From: Bacteroidota bacterium
GTDB lineage: Bacteria > Bacteroidota > Bacteroidia > Chitinophagales > Chitinophagaceae
Length of the DNA stretch: 61,638 nucleotides
Direction of reading: 5' to 3'
NCBI GenBank assembly: GCA_018266775.1
Contig: JAFDZS010000022.1
Span: 1 to 61,638, forward strand
How positions within the stretch are numbered: position 1 is the first letter of the stretch; each line of letters opens with the position of its first letter. Positions 51,113 to 59,160 of this stretch are shown here, one piece after another. The notes beneath the pieces were generated by a model. It did no database searches. It was not told where the DNA came from and saw nothing but the letters and a program-made list of their open reading frames with translations. A program made the position numbers and the translations under genes.

Positions 51113-51526
51113 TTATGATATCATTGCCAGCCGGTTCATAAAACTGCATTTCAGATCTATGTAGGCTTTTTCAATGGCTTTGATCCGGTCTCTCAAAATA
51201 TCCTGAGCGCAAAAAGCATCTATATCAAAAAATTTCTTCGACTCACAATTGGTTTCCAGCCTTTGTTGCTGCTGATCAATTTCACCTTCCAGTTTTTCCA
51301 TCGCCTGTTGCTGCTGCATCATTTGCCTGTATAACAGTACATCACTGTCTGCCGTTGTTACTCTTACCCCATCAACAATGTTATTAGTATTATTGATTGC
51401 CTGATCCAGCATATCCTCCCACCCCGGAATTTCATCTACCTGGGCTTTTATGGTATTCTGCCATCCGGTGTTTTCCTTTATGAATAACCGGTACTTAGCT
51501 TCGTCTAAAATCAATCGGCTGTCCAT
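51113..51526 (-). CDS. Small all-helical protein, possible paralog C
   Basis: Protein of 137 aa if started at ATG 51526 (MDSRLILDEAKYRLF). A longer frame reaches 51646, but its first 40 residues run into the tandem repeat region and are not convincing. Predicted long helices, including a glutamine-rich coiled coil (QMMQQQQAMEKLEGEIDQQQQ). Size and layout (early tryptophan, central coiled coil, late E-x3-Y-x2-LK) resemble the two clear paralogs at 41159 and 52977, though identity is low. Function unknown. Confidence 0.6.
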   Translation of the reverse strand: MDSRLILDEAKYRLFIKENTGWQNTIKAQVDEIPGWEDMLDQAINNTNNIVDGVRVTTADSDVLLYRQMMQQQQAMEKLEGEIDQQQQRLETNCESKKFFDIDAFCAQDILRDRIKAIEKAYIDLKCSFMNRLAMIS

Positions 51527-51640
51527 TAATGTGTTCTGTTTATTGAACAAAAATGCCCTATAAGCGTTTGCTGCGAAATGATAATGGTCAAAGAGAAACA
51601 TGATTTTGGTCAGGTGTTCGGATAAGCGGAGGAGAAATGA

Positions 51641-52165
51641 TGACACGCAGAGAGGCAGAGGACGCAGAGAGATGATCTGTGATCATGAGGGAAGGATTAT
51701 TGCTCACTAAGGCACAGCATGAATGTCCTTTTGATATTTTTATCATTCAGAATTAAATTGATGGCACGCAGAGAGGCAGAGGGTGCAGAGAAATGATCTG
51801 ACGTCCACGTCTGATCATGAAGGAAGGATTATTGCTCACTAAGGCACAGCATGAATGTCCTTTTGATATTCTATCCTTCTGAATGATATTGATGGCACGC
51901 TGAGAGGCAGTGGACGCAGAGAAATGATCTGACGTCCACGTCTGATCATGAGGGAAGGATTATTGCTCACTAAGGCACAGCATGAATGTCCTTTTGATAT
52001 TTTTATCATTCAGAATTAAATTGATGGCACGCTGAGAGGCAGAGGGTGCAGAGAAATGATCTGATGTCCACGTCTGATCATGAAGGAAGGATTATTGCTC
52101 ACAAAGGCACAGCGGCACAACGTGAGCACCTTTATATACTTATTTACTTTATATACTTTTATACT
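51641..52165. repeat. Four tandem units of 121-132 bp
   Basis: Units start at about 51641, 51762, 51893 and 52025 with TGRCACGCWGAG. Each contains GAGAGGCAG, a GATCTGACG-N4-CGTCTGATC palindrome (51795-51816, 51926-51947, 52058-52079), AGGGAAGGATTATTGCTCAC and GGCACAGCATGAATGTCC. In the first unit the palindrome is shortened to GATCTGTGATC (51674-51684), as if 11 bp were deleted from its middle. The array ends in a TTTATATACTTATTTACTTT string like that at about 90-130. No coding potential. Confidence 0.85.
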
Positions 52166-52184
52166 CTCCCTCTCCAAAAAAAAC

Positions 52185-52910
52185 TTACTTCTCAAACAAC
52201 CAGCCAAAAGGCTTAAACGGACGATGGGGTTTCAATCCAAATTTATCAATACTGTTTTTACGGATGTATTCCACCGCTTCGTCAATAGAATCTGTGATAA
52301 GAAACAGCTGTGTATCGCCAGGCGAAATGGTGCCATTGCTTTTTAATACTTCTATATGTGCCACCAGTTCTTTATGATATTCGCTGTTGAAGATGACAAT
52401 AGGAAATTCGCTGATCTTGTGTGTCTGAATTAAAGTAAGTGCTTCAAAATATTCATCCAGCGTACCAAAGCCGCCGGGCATTACTACAAATGCATAAGAA
52501 TATTTAATGAGTAAAGTTTTACGAACAAAGAAATACCGGATGTTCACCCAGCGGTCGAGATAAGGATTGGGTTTTTGTTCCATGGGCAAAACAATATTGC
52601 AGCCTACACTTTTTCCACCTACTGCTTTTGCACCTTTATTTGCTGCTTCCATAATTCCGGGGCCGCCGCCTGTCATGATGGTAAAGCCCAACTGCGCAAT
52701 TTTGCCCGCCATATCTTCTGTTGCATCATAAAACGGGTGCCCGTCTTTATACCGTGCTGAACCAAAAATGGTAACACATGGGCCAACAAAGTGCAGCGCT
52801 CTGAAGCCTTTGATGAATTCAAACAAAACTTTGGTGGCAAACATGAACTCTTCCCAGCGGCTGTGAGGCCCTTCGAGGAATCGGATCTCAGACTGATGTG
52901 CTTCCGGCAT
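52185..52910 (-). CDS. LOG family protein (TIGR00730 type)
   Basis: Cytosolic enzyme of 241 aa with a Rossmann-like fold. The family signatures are GGGPGIMEAANKGA (about 81-94) and VMPGGFGTLDEYFEALT (about 147-163), which form the nucleotide-monophosphate phosphoribohydrolase active site. LOG proteins release bases (cytokinins in plants, purines or pyrimidines in bacteria) from nucleoside monophosphates; the bacterial role here is not resolved. The start MPEAHQSEIRFLEGP is usual for the Bacteroidota form. Ends 19 nt after the repeat array. Confidence 0.9.
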   Translation of the reverse strand: MPEAHQSEIRFLEGPHSRWEEFMFATKVLFEFIKGFRALHFVGPCVTIFGSARYKDGHPFYDATEDMAGKIAQLGFTIMTGGGPGIMEAANKGAKAVGGKSVGCNIVLPMEQKPNPYLDRWVNIRYFFVRKTLLIKYSYAFVVMPGGFGTLDEYFEALTLIQTHKISEFPIVIFNSEYHKELVAHIEVLKSNGTISPGDTQLFLITDSIDEAVEYIRKNSIDKFGLKPHRPFKPFGWLFEK

Positions 52911-52976
52911 AACGCAAATTATTTTTCCAAACTTACTGGTTTTTATTGTACGCAGCCGGCATTAGTATTTGATTAA

Positions 52977-53357
52977 CTACATTATTTTAGCCAGGAATTG
53001 CATGTATTCGTGTTTCAGTTCTTCAAAAACCCTGTGCTCACTTTCATAACGGTCCTGCAATAAAAAATGCACGGGTATTTCTTCTTTATTGATATGACCG
53101 GCCTGTGCCAGTAATTCTTCTTTGATGTGCCTTACATGTTCATCAATATCATGCAGCAGAATGTCAATATTTTCTGCCTGGATGATGAACTGATTTTGAA
53201 AATGTTCCACCAGCTGCAGTACTTCCCTGTGGGTATTTTTTGCGGCCACTTCTGTTAACCGGTGCTGAAATATTTTCAGTTCATCTTTACAAAATCCTAA
53301 TGCCACTTTCCATTCCCTGTGGTTTACGGGCACTTTTTTTATGCTGGTGTTTTGCAT
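52977..53357 (-). CDS. Small all-helical protein, paralog B
   Basis: Protein of 126 aa, last gene of the usp-osmC operon (32 nt after osmC). It contains EHFQNQFIIQAENIDILLHDI, closely matching the 134-aa protein near the receiver-Crp gene. Predicted as a helical bundle with histidine-rich faces (HRE, HREVLQLVEHF, HDIDEHVRHI). No catalytic motif. Co-expression with stress proteins suggests a stress or redox role; this is inference. Confidence 0.7.
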   Translation of the reverse strand: MQNTSIKKVPVNHREWKVALGFCKDELKIFQHRLTEVAAKNTHREVLQLVEHFQNQFIIQAENIDILLHDIDEHVRHIKEELLAQAGHINKEEIPVHFLLQDRYESEHRVFEELKHEYMQFLAKIM

Positions 53358-53389
53358 GTTTAGAGGTTTTAATGGTTAAAGAAGTTCAA

Positions 53390-53875
53390 TTATATTTCTT
53401 CTGCTGAATGCTGCACCCTGTGTTTTTCCAGCAATACCTGGCCATGCTGTATCAGGTGTGGTTTGATGGAATTGATCACAATACTTTGTCTATAGGTATT
53501 CAGCATCACTTCATTGGCAAGCGGTATATCAGTTTCTTTTTCTACATAAATTTTTGGAAAAAGATTAATGGTAATGAATTCCAATTGCCCGTCTGCCTGG
53601 GCAACCTGGCCAATAGCGCTGCAATCAAAATGCTCAACATTTAACCGTTGTTTGGAAGCGAGTGCCATATAGGTGCTCATAAAACAACTGCTTAATGAAC
53701 TGAGAAATAAATGTTCCGGGCTCCACATATCCGGCACACCGCCGCTGAATTTTGGTGGCGTGGCCACTCTTATAGTGTCTTTAACATCATTGGCGGTGAT
53801 AATACCTTTACGTCCCTCCTGCCAGTGCAATTGTACCTGGAAATAAAATTGGTTCTTGTCTGTTTTAGCTATCAT
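53390..53875 (-). CDS. OsmC family protein
   Basis: Protein of 161 aa of the OsmC/Ohr fold. The helix SPEHLFLSSLSSCFMSTYMALA carries the first conserved cysteine. The second one, normally in a C-x-V-S/I-N segment, is replaced by serine (RQSIVINSIKP), so the usual two-cysteine peroxidase chemistry is probably absent. It follows the universal stress protein gene by 6 nt and precedes the helical paralog B, forming a three-gene operon. A lipoyl- or thiol-related role is possible but unproven. Confidence 0.83.
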   Translation of the reverse strand: MIAKTDKNQFYFQVQLHWQEGRKGIITANDVKDTIRVATPPKFSGGVPDMWSPEHLFLSSLSSCFMSTYMALASKQRLNVEHFDCSAIGQVAQADGQLEFITINLFPKIYVEKETDIPLANEVMLNTYRQSIVINSIKPHLIQHGQVLLEKHRVQHSAEEI

Positions 53876-53881
53876 AACATA

Positions 53882-54721
53882 CTATTTGTGGGATATAAAA
53901 ATCGGCATCTTAATATCCCGGATGATCTCTTTTGCAAAACTCTTTCTGAACAATGCTGATAACATACTGCGTGAAAAAGCGCCCATTACGATAAAACTTT
54001 CCGGTTGCTCTGCCAGACATTCTGTAACCATTTTTTTGTGCTCCACCTCCAGTTGCTGCAGCTGCAGGTTAGGATAATGCTGTGCAAGCAATTCAGTAAG
54101 CATACCATATTCCGGCAACTCCTGCAAAATTTCTTCGTTTATAGTTAACAGTAATGTTTCTGTTGATGTTAATTCAGGAAACAGGTACGCAAAATGTTTA
54201 ATAGCAAAAAGGGCGGATTCGCCACCATCGTAAGTCAATATCACCTGGGATGGTGTGGTATAACTTTCGGGCACCAGCATCACGGGGCATTCTGTACGTT
54301 TCAATAATTCTTCCAGGTAATAATTGGGCTGGCGCTGTTCTACATTTTTATAAAAGAGTTCGCTGCTTACCAGCAACAGATCCGCATACCGGGTTTCTTC
54401 CACCAGGGAAGATAATGCCATCATATCCGCATCGCGGTGTACCCGGTAATGCATGCCTTCTGCAACGCATGCCTGTTCAAATAAACTGATGTTCCGGCTT
54501 ACCACTGCTTCATCATCATTCTTCATTAACCACTCCGGCATTATAGCAGCACCCTGTACACCTGATGTATAGGCAAGCAGTTTAGAATAATCAACCGGCA
54601 TTAAAAAAATACCTGCCAGCAGAATTTCACTTTGTGTATTGATGTACTTGGCAAATTCGAACGCACCTTTGGGAAAATGTTCCCCATCCAGCGCTATGAT
54701 GATTTTTTTCATGATTGACAA
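53882..54721 (-). CDS. Tandem-domain universal stress protein
   Basis: Cytosolic protein of 279 aa with two UspA-like domains (about 1-145 and 150-279). The second ends in FIVMGAFSRSMLSALFRKSFAKEIIRDIKMPIFIS, close to the usual G-x-S nucleotide-binding tail. Such proteins help survival under low oxygen or energy stress. Expression is probably under a Crp/Fnr-type regulator: there is a -7 box at 54737-54744 and a GTGAT-N4-ATCAC palindrome at 54789-54802. First gene of the usp-osmC-helical protein operon. Confidence 0.87.
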   Translation of the reverse strand: MSIMKKIIIALDGEHFPKGAFEFAKYINTQSEILLAGIFLMPVDYSKLLAYTSGVQGAAIMPEWLMKNDDEAVVSRNISLFEQACVAEGMHYRVHRDADMMALSSLVEETRYADLLLVSSELFYKNVEQRQPNYYLEELLKRTECPVMLVPESYTTPSQVILTYDGGESALFAIKHFAYLFPELTSTETLLLTINEEILQELPEYGMLTELLAQHYPNLQLQQLEVEHKKMVTECLAEQPESFIVMGAFSRSMLSALFRKSFAKEIIRDIKMPIFISHK

Positions 54722-54736
54722 GTTTATTCTTCCCTA

Positions 54737-54744
54737 CAAACTTA
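54737..54744 (-). promoter_or_regulatory. -7 box of the usp operon
   Basis: TAAGTTTG on the minus strand, an exact TAnnTTTG match, 15 nt before the usp start codon (54721). Confidence 0.55.
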
Positions 54745-54788
54745 TCAATATGCACAAGCCGTTACCATGACTGTTAACAGCATGTAAA

Positions 54789-54802
54789 GTGATTATTATC
54801 AC
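54789..54802. promoter_or_regulatory. Crp/Fnr-type palindrome upstream of usp
   Basis: GTGAT-TATT-ATCAC is a perfect palindrome with FNR spacing and Crp-like GTGA half-sites. Its centre lies about 60-65 bp upstream of the transcription start predicted from the -7 box, the standard class I activator position. The receiver-Crp/Fnr protein encoded at 40099 is the obvious candidate regulator. Confidence 0.5.
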
Positions 54803-54833
54803 AATAATAAAACGCAGTGATTATTGCTGCTTT

Positions 54834-57398
54834 TTACTTTAAAGATTTATCGAAGGCCGATTGTACTGCATCCAGTTTTGTAATATAAATACTACGGCCG
54901 TGTGTACCCACCACCATTTCATTATCCCTTTGCTGAATGGCTATATCATGTACGGCCACACGTGGAATGTTGCCTAGTGTCATAAAGGATTGGCCGCGGT
55001 TGAATGATGCATACAAACCATTGTCGCTGCCCACGTATAATATATTTTCTTTTTTCGGATCTTCCTTCACTACATTCAATGGTTCTGCAGGCAGGTCTGT
55101 TCCTAATTGCATCCATGTGGTGCCATAATCTTCACTAACAAATAAATAAGCATTGAAATGATCGTTACGGTAACCGTTCAGTGTGGCATACACCCTCGAT
55201 TCTTTATACATTGACGGCATCACCCTGCTTACATACAAACCCTGTGGTATGGTTTTAATATTCACGTTTACTTTTGTCCAGGTGTAACCATCGTCTTTTG
55301 TTACCTGTATGTTGCCATCATCTGTACCAATATAGATCAATCCAAATTTTAAGGGAGATTCCACTATTGTTGTTAATGTTCCATAAGGTACCTTACCTTC
55401 CCTTTTACCATTGGTTAAGTCGCCGCTTAATGCTTCCAGTTTCTCTCCTTTGTTCAAACTGCGGTGAAATTTATTGGTGCCGTAATAAAAAACATCCTGC
55501 CCATGTTTACTGAGCCAGATGGGTGTTTGCCAGTTGTACCGCAATTTTGCTTCTCCCAATTCATGCATCGGGTGTATACTGATTCCCCTGCCACCATCTG
55601 TACTTCTTCTGCCATAATAACCAAATTGAGATCCTGCATATACTGTTTTATTGTCTCTTGTATCTACCTGTACCTGCATGCCGTCACCGCCGCCAATACT
55701 TTTCCACGTATACATTTCAGGCCCATCTTCTGCTTCGCCACCTTCATCTTCATCATCATCGCCACCACGGTTAAAACCGTTTAATTTACTGGGGCCAAAC
55801 CATGTTCCATTATCCTGCAGGCCACCGTATACATTGTAAGGTTTTGCATCGTCTGTAGCAATATTATAAAATTGCCCCACTGCAATGCTGGTTACTTTGT
55901 ACCAGTGTTTCCCATAATCATAGGTAATGTTGCAGCCACCGTCATTGCCCGCAATCCAGTGCCCGTCTTTGTTTGGGTCAATCCAGCAGGCATGCCAGTC
56001 GGCATGGGTGGTGTTCTTATCGGCAGGTTTAAATGTCTTACCACCATCGCTGCTGTAGATGCAGTTAAAACCCAGTACCACCACTTTATTTTCATCCGTT
56101 GCAGACAAACTGAGTTTGGCAAAATAATAGCCATACGTGCTGAACGTGGTAAGTTCTTTGGTATTGGTTTTTTTCCATGTTGCGCCGGCATCATCACTCC
56201 GGTATACTTCGCAACCAATAATGCCTGCATTCTGAAATCCATCATCGGCCACCAGCCAGTCGTACACTGCTGTTGGTTTTACTTTATCGTTCCTCACTAA
56301 CTCTTTTACCGATGCAGACCTGTATTTTTCATCAAAGCCATTGCGCATTAAAAAAGTATCCAGTTTTTTATTATCCAGTGCAGCGAAAGCTTCTCTGGTG
56401 ATATTTTTAAAATCGTCAAGATTGTATTTTGTACTGTCAATTTTCTTTTTAGCAGTATCGGGTTTCAGGTTGTTGTTATCGATTACTGCGTAAACGATAC
56501 CGGGGTTTTTCTGAAAAACGGCAACGCCTATACGCCCTAATTTATCACCGGTGGCAAAACCGCTGCCGGGTTGTGTAATGTCCTTCCAGGTGTCGCCGCC
56601 ATCATTACTTTTGTATATGGCAGATGTTTTTCCGCTTTCAATCCAGTCCCACGCCCTTCTTTCCCTGTGCCATACTGTTGCATACAATTCAGACGGATTT
56701 TTGTTGTTGATGTCCATTTCAACAGCACCGGTGTTCTCATCAATATATAAAGTTTGTTTCCAGGTTTTACCACCATCGGTGGTTTTATACACACCCCTTT
56801 CTTTATTGGGTGAATATAAATGCCCAAGCACGGCAACCCACGCAGTGTTGTCATCTGAAGGATGCAAAACAATCTTTCCAATATGCTGGCTTTCCGGCAA
56901 GCCCAGGTATTGCCATGTTTTGCCTTTATCAGTGCTTTTATAAACGCCAATTCCGCTGTACGATGAACGGCTGCTGTTGGCCTCGCCGGTACCCACCCAA
57001 ACAGTTCCGGTTTTCCAGTTTACAGCCACATCACCAATGGTCATGGCATCTTCCTTATCAAAAAGGGGTGTAAAACTCTGCCCGTTGGTATGCGTGTACC
57101 ACAACCCGCCACTGGCATAAGCTACATAAAACTCAGTGGGATCGTCAGGATTGGCCTCTATATCCACCACACGGCCATTCATTTGCACCGGGCCTATATT
57201 GCGGAAAGTAATATTTTTCAACAACGACTTTTCTTCCAGCAATTTTCTTTTTTGTAAACCGTTTAATCTTTCAGCAGCTGTAGTGGGTTTAACCTGTGCC
57301 TGCACAGAATTAACAAAAAACAGCCATACTAAAATTGTACATTTGCAAAGCAGGCCAATGCGTTTGGCTTTGGTGGTTAAGGTTGGTTCAGACAACAT
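54834..57398 (-). CDS. Secreted sortilin/BNR-repeat beta-propeller protein
   Basis: Exported protein of 854 aa. After a signal-like helix (LLCKCTILVWLFFVNSVQAQ, about 17-36) it is made of propeller blades with repeated Asp-box-like units such as YKSTDKGKTWQYL, YKTTDGGKTWKQT, YKSNDGGDTWKDI, YRSDDAGATWKKT and FVSEDYGTTWMQL. This is the VPS10/sortilin-type glycosyl-hydrolase-like fold that Bacteroidota secrete in numbers. An acidic loop (GGDDDEDEGGEAEDG near 575) could bind calcium. No active site is visible and the function is unknown. Divergent from the next gene with only 21 nt between starts. Confidence 0.82.
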   Translation of the reverse strand: MLSEPTLTTKAKRIGLLCKCTILVWLFFVNSVQAQVKPTTAAERLNGLQKRKLLEEKSLLKNITFRNIGPVQMNGRVVDIEANPDDPTEFYVAYASGGLWYTHTNGQSFTPLFDKEDAMTIGDVAVNWKTGTVWVGTGEANSSRSSYSGIGVYKSTDKGKTWQYLGLPESQHIGKIVLHPSDDNTAWVAVLGHLYSPNKERGVYKTTDGGKTWKQTLYIDENTGAVEMDINNKNPSELYATVWHRERRAWDWIESGKTSAIYKSNDGGDTWKDITQPGSGFATGDKLGRIGVAVFQKNPGIVYAVIDNNNLKPDTAKKKIDSTKYNLDDFKNITREAFAALDNKKLDTFLMRNGFDEKYRSASVKELVRNDKVKPTAVYDWLVADDGFQNAGIIGCEVYRSDDAGATWKKTNTKELTTFSTYGYYFAKLSLSATDENKVVVLGFNCIYSSDGGKTFKPADKNTTHADWHACWIDPNKDGHWIAGNDGGCNITYDYGKHWYKVTSIAVGQFYNIATDDAKPYNVYGGLQDNGTWFGPSKLNGFNRGGDDDEDEGGEAEDGPEMYTWKSIGGGDGMQVQVDTRDNKTVYAGSQFGYYGRRSTDGGRGISIHPMHELGEAKLRYNWQTPIWLSKHGQDVFYYGTNKFHRSLNKGEKLEALSGDLTNGKREGKVPYGTLTTIVESPLKFGLIYIGTDDGNIQVTKDDGYTWTKVNVNIKTIPQGLYVSRVMPSMYKESRVYATLNGYRNDHFNAYLFVSEDYGTTWMQLGTDLPAEPLNVVKEDPKKENILYVGSDNGLYASFNRGQSFMTLGNIPRVAVHDIAIQQRDNEMVVGTHGRSIYITKLDAVQSAFDKSLK

Positions 57399-57419
57399 AA
57401 AATTTAAAATGAATTGACA

Positions 57420-58109
57420 ATGGAATCATTAAAAATACGCCAATTGATGCTATTGTTCATCACTATGTTTTTGTTTTTGATGAATGGTGTGGCACAATAT
57501 AAAAGTTATAAGATATCAGAAAAAGGAGATACGATTGATATTGTTGATAAGAATGGCCTGAAACAGGGCAAATGGGTGATTCATGTTGATGAACTGCGTG
57601 GAGAACCGGGCTACGAGGAAGAAGGTATTTTTAAAGACGATAAGAAAGAAGGGGTTTGGCGGCAATATAATTTGACCAGTGACCTGATTGGTGTGGAAAA
57701 TTATAAGTTTGGTGGCAAAGACGGCATTCAGCAATATTATACTTTTTTGGGCGACTTGTACAGGGAAGAAAGCTGGAGAGGATACAACCCTGATGCGCCT
57801 TATGATACTATTGCCATTTATGGTACGGGCAGCGATGAAATAGTGGATTACAAAATTGTAAAAGCTGAACAATACAGCGTTAAGCACGGCGAATGGAAAT
57901 ATTTTGATCCCTCCACAGGCCGATTAGTTAAAGTGGAAAAATATGACCGTGGTGCCTTACTAAAACCCAATGCGCCAGCTACTGCACCACCTGCCACTGC
58001 CACACAGGATAAAGCCAAGAAACCTGAAAAAACCCCGGAAATGATGAAATGGGATAAGGATAACAAAGGCAAGAAAAAAGCATTGCGTGACGGGCGAACA
58101 GGCACCTGA
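57420..58109 (+). CDS. Secreted MORN/YwqK-like repeat protein
   Basis: Protein of 229 aa from ATG 57420 (an in-frame TTG at 57414 is less likely). A signal peptide (about 1-25, ending GVAQ) is followed by repeats of the form KNGLKQGKWVIHVD, GIFKDDKKEGVWRQYN and KHGEWKYFDPSTGRLVKVEKYDRG, which match MORN-type variants seen in YwqK-like antitoxin-domain proteins. The C-terminal tail is proline/alanine and then lysine-rich. A TACATTTG box at 57338-57345 lies inside the divergent gene and could be its promoter. Role unknown; ends 1 nt before the convergent esterase gene. Confidence 0.75.
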   Translation: MESLKIRQLMLLFITMFLFLMNGVAQYKSYKISEKGDTIDIVDKNGLKQGKWVIHVDELRGEPGYEEEGIFKDDKKEGVWRQYNLTSDLIGVENYKFGGKDGIQQYYTFLGDLYREESWRGYNPDAPYDTIAIYGTGSDEIVDYKIVKAEQYSVKHGEWKYFDPSTGRLVKVEKYDRGALLKPNAPATAPPATATQDKAKKPEKTPEMMKWDKDNKGKKKALRDGRTGT

Positions 58110-58931
58110 TTATTCCTTTGCTGAATTGAAAAACTGTTTAAAAAAATATAACTGGTAAATCACTGCATTGGACCAGTATTCCCAATTATGCTCACCGGGC
58201 CTTTCAATATAATCATGTTTGATGTGTAACCGTATCATATTCTCGTGCAGTTTGCGGTTGCCTTTAATGAAGAAGTCATTCACGCCGCAATCAAAAATAA
58301 TTTTCACCGGTGTATTGGCATAATGTTCCACCATATTTACTACGGAGTAATCATACCAGTTTTGTGCGCTGGCAATGGTATCGCCAATACGTTTTATAAT
58401 ATCAAAACGGTTCCTGCTTTCACTTAAATCCACACCACCACTCATGGAACCTGCTGCACCAAAAGTTTCAGGATGCCTTAATCCTAAAAACAAACCGCCG
58501 TGCCCGCCCATACTTAAACCTGTAATGGCACGATGATTTTTACCGGCAATGGTTTTATAATGCGCATCCACATATTGCACCACTTCTGTTGACACATATG
58601 TTTCATAACGGTAAGTACTGTCTATCGGGCTGTCAAAATACCAACTGCTGTACGCACCATCAGGACAAACAATAATGAGGCTGTCTTCATCTGCAAGGTT
58701 TTGGATTTGCGGTACTTTTTTAATCCAGTCGCTGTAACTGCCGCTGTAGCCATGCAGTAAATACACAACAGGGAAATGCAGTGTTTTCTTTTTATACACA
58801 GATGGTTTTACAATAACACAATTGATGGCCTTGTGCATGGCATTGCTGAAGATGGAAACCGTATCCACAGTTGCAGCATTGCTATGAAATGAAAAGATCA
58901 ATATGGTAAGGGTAAGCAAATACTTTTTCAT
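58110..58931 (-). CDS. Secreted esterase (PF00756, esterase D / antigen 85 type)
   Basis: Exported alpha/beta hydrolase of 273 aa with a signal peptide (about 1-19). The oxyanion segment VVYLLHGYSGSYSDW, the nucleophile elbow GLSMGG (Ser 140), an acid in FDCGVNDFF (about 218) and a His in GEHNWEYW (about 253) form a complete triad. Family members cleave acyl esters such as feruloyl or acetyl groups on glycans. The substrate is not evident here. Monocistronic and convergent with the MORN-like gene. Confidence 0.85.
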   Translation of the reverse strand: MKKYLLTLTILIFSFHSNAATVDTVSIFSNAMHKAINCVIVKPSVYKKKTLHFPVVYLLHGYSGSYSDWIKKVPQIQNLADEDSLIIVCPDGAYSSWYFDSPIDSTYRYETYVSTEVVQYVDAHYKTIAGKNHRAITGLSMGGHGGLFLGLRHPETFGAAGSMSGGVDLSESRNRFDIIKRIGDTIASAQNWYDYSVVNMVEHYANTPVKIIFDCGVNDFFIKGNRKLHENMIRLHIKHDYIERPGEHNWEYWSNAVIYQLYFFKQFFNSAKE

Positions 58932-59105
58932 TGCATGTTTTTTGTTATGGAAAGATAATTGATATCACGTTCCCTTTTTAAAAATTTATTCATTTTTTGC
59001 TGTAACGATGGAGCATCAATTGAACGTTGAGCATTGAAAATTGAACATTGAAAATTTTATCTTAATGCTCAATGTTCAACGTTCAATGCTCAATACTCAA
59101 TTTTA
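58932..59105. repeat. Inverted arrays of ATTGAGCATTGAACGTT-type units
   Basis: From about 59018 to 59104 a run of AATTGAACGTTGAGCATTGAAAATTGAACATTG is followed by its inverted counterpart TGCTCAATGTTCAACGTTCAATGCTCAATACTC. It could fold into a long imperfect hairpin. Short units of the same kind recur at 61575-61615 on the other side of the peptidase gene. Non-coding. Confidence 0.65.
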
Positions 59106-59111
59106 ATACAT

Positions 59112-59140
59112 AAAAAAGGACCACCCTCCGGTGATCCTTT
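59112..59140 (-). terminator. Terminator of the M1 peptidase gene
   Basis: Arms AAAGGACCACC (59115-59125) and GGTGATCCTTT (59130-59140) pair with one mismatch around CTCC. On the minus strand the hairpin is followed by a run of T and lies 21 nt after the stop codon. Confidence 0.78.
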
Positions 59141-59160
59141 CTGAATTATGCCGGCAAATG

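Noticed and set aside
51527..51646. Longer N-terminus for the helical protein at 51113-51526
   Set aside because: The added 40 residues reach into the tandem repeat and exceed the size of its likely relatives.
51641..52079. CRISPR-like array
   Set aside because: Units are 121-132 bp and almost wholly repeated, with no short constant repeat and variable spacer pattern and no cas genes nearby.
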